Source: Fragilaria crotonensis
Taxonomy: Eukaryota; Bacillariophyta; Fragilariophyceae; Fragilariales; Fragilariaceae
Length of the DNA: 64,000 nucleotides
Direction of reading: 5' to 3'
Assembly (NCBI GenBank): GCA_022925895.1
Contig: JAKSYS010000004.1
Coordinates: 1 to 64,000 of the forward strand
The notes beneath the pieces were generated by a model. The model made no database searches. It saw only the letters and a list, made by a program, of their open reading frames with translations, and was not told the origin of the DNA. Below are positions 59,094 to 64,000 of this stretch, in pieces (the stretch's first letter is position 1; every line of letters starts with the position of its first letter). The position numbers and the translations under genes were made by a program.

Positions 59094-60206
59094 TCAGGCG
59101 GGGGATGTAGGTGGCGGTGCGGAAGCGGGAGCGCTGCCGCGAGGGGTGCGACCGCCGCGGAGGATGGTGTTATTGCCACCCATCATGTGGCGAGTGGTTG
59201 CCGTTGTTTGGTGGCCAGGACCGGGACGGTTGCAAGTGGCACTGGTGTGCGTACGGTTGGTACCCAAACCATGTGTCCAACAATAGAAGAAAGGCTGACC
59301 GTCGGCGATCGTCGTCGTAGTAGGGCCAGGTGGAGGAGTGGTTAAGGAAGGGAGAGCAGCAGCGGCAGCGGCGGCGAGCGGCGGTGCAGGGCCGGGAGGT
59401 GTGGTAATGGCGGCGTGGGCACCATGATATCCGCTGTCAACGCAGTCAACTTGCGGGCGCTCTTTGTTCGCCTTTTGGAAGTGCGATTGGTAGCGCGGCA
59501 TGGTCCACTCGGTTTCATCAAGGTCGCGCCATTTCTCTACCGCAGTGGTAAATACTCCAGTTTTTCGAAAACAGGGAGGGTGAGGCGAATGACGGCGGCG
59601 GCAGTGATGGGTTCGGCACCAGCGACAGCGTAACGTTGCACCTCCTTGATCATGAACCAGAAACCCTCCATCGGTTCGTCAGGATTCCAGTCGGCGGAGA
59701 GGGCGCACGATTACGTTCGAGTTCCTCAGGTGTGAAGCGGCCGTAGGTGGAGCGAAGGTGGTGGAGCATTGTGGCACAGGAGACGTCGGCGAAACCGAAG
59801 TCGACGTCCGCGAGAATGTAGAGATATGTTTTGTCGACAGCCAGGAGCAGTTGTTTTTTCAATTCCTGGGCCACGGTGGTGTAGCGTCTATGCTCGTCGA
59901 GGGAAGCGGCATACTGACGATTGGTCTCCGTAATCTGGGCGGAAGTGGCACCGGGACGTGGATAGGTTGATCGCCAGGATGTATCGGCGTTGTGAAGGCC
60001 ATACCTGTGCGTGTGAGATAAAGGTCTGGCGGCATCACGAGGGCCAAATGGCCGTTTTCGCCGCCGCCTCGTGTGGAATGGATCGCACGGGCATTGGCAT
60101 AGAGCTCCTGTTGGAGGAGTTGCAAAGTCTTGTTCGTTGGTTCCGAGGGGATAGACGTTAGGACAGGATGCGGGAAGGGAAGCGTCGTGGACGCGGGAGT
60201 GCTCAT
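59094..60206 (-). other. Copia IV gag region
   Basis: It contains KTYLYILADVDFGFADVSCATMLHHL split across shorter words near 59830-59750, followed by GRFTPEELERNR. A non-canonical zinc motif follows, FFYCWTHG...HTSATCNRPGPGHQ with MMGGN (about 59290-59170). Both are features I associate with diatom copia gag proteins. The zinc motif is CHCH-like instead of CCHC. Confidence 0.78.
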
Positions 60207-60354
60207 TGTGCGAGACGTAAATTAGGCGCTCAAGGCGGTGCAGGCTGGCACAGTTGAGCGGAAGGAACACACGACACAGCGACGGAGGCAGTAGTGTGTA
60301 GTGGGGTGCCGGGGGATTCGCAGCGGAGGCGAAGGCGGCACGAGGGGGGAGAAG

Positions 60355-60367
60355 ATTTATGTAGCTC
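60355..60367 (-). promoter_or_regulatory. Copia IV priming site with exact complement in its own LTR
   Basis: The 13 bases just inside the 5' LTR (element sense GAGCTACATAAAT) are the perfect complement of 60398-60410 inside that LTR. This would allow fold-back priming of the type known from Tf1 elements. I saw no clear tRNA 3'-end match. Confidence 0.55.
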
Positions 60368-60543
60368 TGTTGATCACGATGATGTCGACATAAAGGTGAG
60401 CTACATAAATTATGGTAATGTTGTAGCTGGACTTGGGAGTGGAGCCATTGAGTGGCCTTGGTGAAGGTCATTGGCGTCTGGCATAATGACCGACGCTCTG
60501 ACGCGGTTGTGGACATTGGTTTCCAGGCTGCTGGGAATTAGCA
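60368..60543 (-). repeat. 5' LTR of copia IV, adjacent to the REV7-like gene
   Basis: It is identical to 55080-55255. The following GCACC lies 81 bp before the start codon at 60630, with the LTR transcribed away from that gene. Confidence 0.9.
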
Positions 60544-60629
60544 GCACCAACAGGTTTTTGGTTTCCGTCCAACGATGATGTGATTACGGCGCGCATCTGT
60601 TAGTGTCCGCTTACATATAAACCTGATCA

Positions 60630-61211
60630 ATGGATGATTACGCTAGTGTCATATCGTCCCTAGCATCAGCGGCCCTGGAGGCATTCCTTCACCAGCTTCT
60701 ATACGTGGGAAATGTCTATCCACTGGATTCCTTCACCAAATCCACATTTCTAGGGATTGTTGGATATGCGAATCGTCACTCTGGCGTCGTGGACTACATT
60801 TCGCAATGCGTAGGGGTTGCCGTCCCTGTACTTTTATCTGGTAGTGGTGGCCAGATGATTGTCCTTGTGGGCAAAGAACACTTTATCTTGACGATGCGCA
60901 TCAATTCACAATCGATGGCGACCGAAGAAGGCGGTCCTACTTTACGCCTATTGGAATCTAGATTTCGAGATTTGATCTTGAGCGTGCATGCCATGGAACG
61001 ACGGCGGGAGAAGCACGACTCATTTCAGATTCAACTACGACCAGTACGTGATTGTGAGGAACTCGTGAGAGGTATCAGCGATGGAAAATGGTATCAAGTC
61101 AACCAGGAGCCGCGCGACAACGACGCCGTCATACGACCTATATATGACGTTCATAGTGGAGACTGTGAAATTGCCTTCGTCTCCCAGCTATTCAATCTAA
61201 ATTTCAACTGA
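60630..61211 (+). CDS. REV7/MAD2L2-like HORMA-domain protein (DNA polymerase zeta subunit)
   Basis: The ATG at 60630 gives 193 aa, close to the usual 200-210 of REV7. The N-terminal helix LEAFLHQLLYVGNVYPLDSF matches the family hallmark (aiHlILYVReVYP). Next come GVVDYISQCVGVAVPVLLSG, the strand ILTMRI, the helix LLESRFRDLILSVHAME, FQIQLRPV and the C-terminal seat-belt-like segment W...DNDAVIRPIYDVHSGDCEIAFVSQLF. REV7 binds REV3 and REV1 in translesion synthesis and acts in shieldin- or checkpoint-type complexes. Those roles are family knowledge. MAD2 itself is less likely, because the YVGNVYP motif is REV7-type. An AT-rich ACATATAAACC lies 15 bp before the ATG. Copia IV occupies the upstream region. 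Confidence 0.87.
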   Translation: MDDYASVISSLASAALEAFLHQLLYVGNVYPLDSFTKSTFLGIVGYANRHSGVVDYISQCVGVAVPVLLSGSGGQMIVLVGKEHFILTMRINSQSMATEEGGPTLRLLESRFRDLILSVHAMERRREKHDSFQIQLRPVRDCEELVRGISDGKWYQVNQEPRDNDAVIRPIYDVHSGDCEIAFVSQLFNLNFN

Positions 61212-61788
61212 CTTTTTGCGTTGCTTCACCTAGCACGCTGGTCAATGTACATCATATGCCCAGAACGTTCAGCTCTGCTTCAAGGACATGAATCACGATT
61301 TCACCCTCCCTTGCTGTCTTATTGAAAGTTGTAACACTAGCGTGACCCGAGAGATGAGGTGGATTGTAAAGGTTAGGAGTTTGCTACCCAGCAAGATACT
61401 CAAGACTCACTCTCACAATATGTTTGTCGGATACTCAGTTTATTCCCATGGGGCGCGATGTCTCGTTTCGTACATGCCATGTACACCATTCGTTGTGGGA
61501 AACTGATCTGGGACGAATCTCTGTCGAGATGTTACAAATATAATTGCGTGCCAAATGCAAAAGATGGATGAATATGGACAAAATCATGTTAACAAACGCG
61601 TACTGCAGCACCGTTACACGAGAAACGGGACACCGACTTGTAGCAATCAATTCGCTAACGACACGCTACATTCGCATCACCATGAAGTCGCTTTCTTTTT
61701 CTTGGTCGAGACCAGAGATACCGAGGTATCATTCCTTCTCAATAGGATTTTCATAAATCTCCGTTTTTACCGTCCTACACCCCTTGAA
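61212..61788. other. Region between the REV7-like gene and the small membrane protein gene; no gene seen
   Basis: This holds the convergent 3' ends of the two flanking genes. The short open frames lack any recognisable motif and overlap on both strands. Confidence 0.45.
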
Positions 61789-62320
61789 TCACAAACCCTT
61801 CCCACCAAACGCAGCCATACCACCTGCACATGCACCATATACCATAAATGCCAACTGCGGTGGCGAAAGAGTCCTATGTTGGTACACAAAGCTGGGATGA
61901 ACAAAGGGGACACCCAACAGACCGGCTTGAACTCCAACATATCCAATCGCACCAGCACTCACAATGTTGTGAATCAGGGATTGCCGTCCATGGATTGCCT
62001 CCATTGGACACTGAAGTATATTGTACACATAGATTGCACCCATGTATTTACCTGCCAATGGATAACAAAATAAACCAACATTAATGAGCATAATTCACCG
62101 GAATGAAGAAAATCCTCGAGTATAATTGAAAGATAGAGTACTCTGAAGCTGCAGGTGATCATGGACGCACACGGCAACAGAACTCACCGAAAGTACGGGG
62201 ATCCAATCGAGCGCCTTGCATGACATTATAGGCACCAAAAAGCCCTCCGTATATGACCGAAGGAACGATGGGATCAATCAGACAATTTACCTGATATCCA
62301 AGCGTTCGAGTTGAAACCAT
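61789..62320 (-). CDS. Small multi-pass membrane protein, Tim17/22-like fold suspected; two exons
   Basis: Exon 1 runs 62320-62188, the intron 62187-62052 (GTGAGT ... GGCAG, 136 bp) and exon 2 62051-61789, giving 131 aa. The protein has Gly-rich hydrophobic segments: PIVPSVIYGGLFGAYNVM, FGKYMGAIYVYNIL, IVSAGAIGYVGVQAGLLGVP and FMVYGACAGGMAAFGGKGL. Four short Gly-rich helices in a small protein recall the Tim17/Tim22/Tim23 superfamily, which includes complex I subunit NDUFA11, so a mitochondrial inner-membrane role is plausible. I cannot choose the subfamily. The intron is supported by clean splice sites and by the joining of a TFGKYMGA stretch across it. Confidence 0.65.
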
Positions 62321-62824
62321 GTTGCCGAACGAAAGGAAATGATTTCCTTGATTACTGAAAATTGGCGAAACGATGGCGACCGGAATATGATACACTACAC
62401 AGTACGATGTACAGTACCCGCATACCACAGCACCGATGTCCGATGTCGTCTTGCCAGAGGAAAGACTGACACCGTCTGTCTAGCACTATTATCATACGTG
62501 GTACTCATATACAAGTACTTGAGTACGAGTAGTATGCATACAAGTACGGGGAAGCGGACACGCCGACTATACATGTAGTGATTACGGTACGTGTACCAGT
62601 ACAGTAGTAAGCGCAGACGCAATCGCTACTAGACTGCAAGTCTTTCCTCCTTCGAAGAACGTCGAGGTGAAGCAGTGTGTAAAAGGTTGAAAGCAGCCGT
62701 CGATGCTCTAACTTACAATATGATACTTGGCTGGCGGTTTCATTGCGGCGAAGTGTTATAAATCGTTCACAGGAAGAAACCGGCAGCTGCCATGGAATAC
62801 TACAGTGTAGACTAGCAGTGCCCG
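62321..62824. other. GTAC-rich intergenic region
   Basis: This lies between two minus-strand genes. At 62395-62615 GTAC occurs about ten times in some 220 bp (for example GTACGTGTACCAGTACAGTA). No gene is seen. The promoter of the membrane-protein gene should lie at the left end. Confidence 0.45.
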
Positions 62825-63463
62825 TCATTCTAGATCTTCATGTATCCACTTTAATCTCACCTCACAGCCACTTGCCACCATCATGGATGAAACGGGACAC
62901 CTCGCTTCTGTTTTCTCAGCAAGAATCACCAGCTGATCTGCAGACATCAATCCTTTTTTGAGATGCACCTTAACAGTTCCTTCCACACTTTGTATCCATG
63001 CGGGAATGGTAGAATTTGCAAGGATTGGCAAAGTCAGTGCTCCTCTATTATCCCGACATGCATTGATATCGAATTCCAATCGATCAATCAGTACACGAGG
63101 TTGCATATTGCGTCCCACGTACACTGCCGTGGCTTGCGTACAGCCAAGCAAGGCTGCCAAGAGGAGTTCGACAGGTTGGGGATGAGCATCTTGCCCGCCC
63201 ATTTTTTTGGGCAAATCGGTCCTTATTTCGTGCCCTGTGGCCGTCTTGAGACATGTACCCGACCTTTCTCCCAAGCCCTCGATATGATATGATTGACAAA
63301 ACTCGGTTGGGATTTTTGTTCTAAATTGGACCAATGGTGAATGCTGTAAATCGGCTTGCCCTTTCGAAAGGACGATAGCGCCATTCCGAAAATGACGTTT
63401 CCCAGCAGTGGCAATTTCGTTCGCATAAGAGACCCGACGTGTGGGACGGACAAAGCGATTCAT
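62825..63463 (-). CDS. OsmC/Ohr-family protein (thiol peroxidase-like)
   Basis: The ATG at 63463 gives 212 aa. The open frame continues upstream only to a TTG, so 63463 is preferred. The first 25 residues are basic and Ser/Arg-rich (MNRFVRPTRRVSYANE), a likely mitochondrial presequence. The OsmC core has PKKMGGQDAHPQPVELLLAA followed by LLGC, whose Cys is the peroxidatic position, then VLIDRLEFDI. The second Cys is in TEARCPVSSMM, the resolving position of the family. OsmC/Ohr enzymes reduce organic hydroperoxides with thiol or lipoyl donors. Spacing and size fit the YhfA/OsmC-like subgroup, so the exact substrate is uncertain. Confidence 0.85.
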   Translation of the reverse strand: MNRFVRPTRRVSYANEIATAGKRHFRNGAIVLSKGQADLQHSPLVQFRTKIPTEFCQSYHIEGLGERSGTCLKTATGHEIRTDLPKKMGGQDAHPQPVELLLAALLGCTQATAVYVGRNMQPRVLIDRLEFDINACRDNRGALTLPILANSTIPAWIQSVEGTVKVHLKKGLMSADQLVILAEKTEARCPVSSMMVASGCEVRLKWIHEDLE

Positions 63464-64000
63464 GATTCTTGGTTGCAAAGGCAGGTCGCGTTCATTTCGA
63501 TCAATCCATGCTATGGCGAAGAACTCGCCTCTGCTGCGCAATGTACTAAGATGTTTGAACTTAGAGCTTTTTTGTCAGTAGAGTCAGTGCTGGTACTCTC
63601 CGGTAGAGGTATGCGCATACAGTATCCAGTCCGTTGCGGAATCTGACTGTCAAAATACACATTATGTGTGTCGATTGTTGGTCAGAGGGCTGGATGTGGG
63701 ATGGGTGGGCGCTTGGTAATAATATGATCCGTGATCTCTTGATTTTCCCATCGTTTTTGGTATCAGGGCATCCAGGGGTAGCAGTAATTAGGAATTTGGA
63801 TATTCGGTTAAGGATTCGGCAACAGCAAATTGCGCTACAAGGTATCATACCAGATACCAGGTACTGTACACGAATGCTCTATTGTGCAAAGCCGACATAC
63901 GGGACTGGAGAGTTCAGATGGCTACCGTAGTCTCTCGTCCCGTCTACATATATACATACATATATTTGATATGGACGAATATAGAGGAGACTATTTGTAC
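63464..64000. other. Upstream flank of the OsmC-like gene to the window end; no gene recognised
   Basis: Overlapping short frames on both strands (63561-63930) have no recognisable motif. An alternating TATATACATACATATAT tract occurs at about 63948-63966. Confidence 0.4.

Larger units (their letters stand above)
55080..60543 (-). mobile_element. Ty1/copia LTR retrotransposon (copia IV), 5.5 kb, minus strand, very young
   Basis: The 176-bp LTRs (55080-55255 and 60368-60543) appear identical and are flanked by the 5-bp duplication GCACC (55075-55079, 60544-60548). In element sense they begin TGCTAATTCCC and end GTGATCAACA. Gag lies at the right and pol at the left. The pol reading frame is open for more than 1200 codons. 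It looks whole or nearly so, with perhaps one or two breaks in the gag part. Identical LTRs imply recent insertion. Confidence 0.92.

Noticed and set aside
63561-63930. Short frames at the right edge as small genes
   Set aside because: They overlap on both strands, have no motif and lie in the upstream flank of the OsmC-like gene.

Overview
The window is nuclear DNA of a eukaryotic microalga, most probably a diatom or close stramenopile. The reasons are copia elements with diatom-type gag and zinc-finger features, secreted repeat proteins ending in a cysteine-rich module of the diatom type, short GT-AG introns, a nuclear tRNA-Ser and a SelM-like selenoprotein. No feature suggests a bacterium, organelle or free virus. 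About two thirds of the window is mobile DNA. Host genes sit in small islands between the elements.

Layout. (1) 1-11532: two diverged copies of an unnamed repeat family. Each is split by a different DNA transposon at almost the same internal position: a PIF/Harbinger element (1445-5620, 3-bp duplication TCA) and a Tc1/mariner-type element (7895-11404, duplication TA). (2) 11820-15384: a second, related Tc1/mariner-type element. (3) 15771-17864: a gene for a secreted protein of Pro/Val/Glu repeats followed by PTKSIK repeats. (4) 18247-25441: a Ty1/copia element (copia I) whose right end lies 144 bp before a Nudix hydrolase gene. (5) 25586-29667: the Nudix gene, facing a large gene that joins a YbaK-type deacylase domain, ankyrin repeats and a DEDDy 3'-5' exonuclease. 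A tRNA-Ser(AGA) follows. (6) 30117-31924: two tandem SelM/Sep15-like genes, one with an in-frame TGA (Sec) and one with Cys at the same residue. (7) 32750-52266: a very large copia element (copia II) that holds a hAT-like element in its left LTR, a complete-looking Ty3/gypsy element in its body and a TA-flanked DNA element in its right LTR. (8) 52911-54750: a second secreted repeat gene with one intron. (9) 55080-60543: a minus-strand copia element (copia IV) with identical LTRs, ending 81 bp before a REV7/MAD2L2-like HORMA gene. (10) 61789-63463: a two-exon small membrane protein gene and an OsmC-like gene, both on the minus strand.

The strongest observations are these. The SelM pair has a SECIS-like hairpin after the Sec copy and its decayed counterpart after the Cys copy. 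The YbaK-ankyrin-exonuclease protein has an unusual architecture. Two unrelated DNA transposons chose nearly the same site in sister repeats. Copia II has a deep nest of insertions that can be ordered in time and a large unrecognised coding region upstream of gag. Copia IV shows a fold-back candidate for its primer site.

All calls come from reading the sequence. Family assignments rest on motifs and remembered family features, not on searches.
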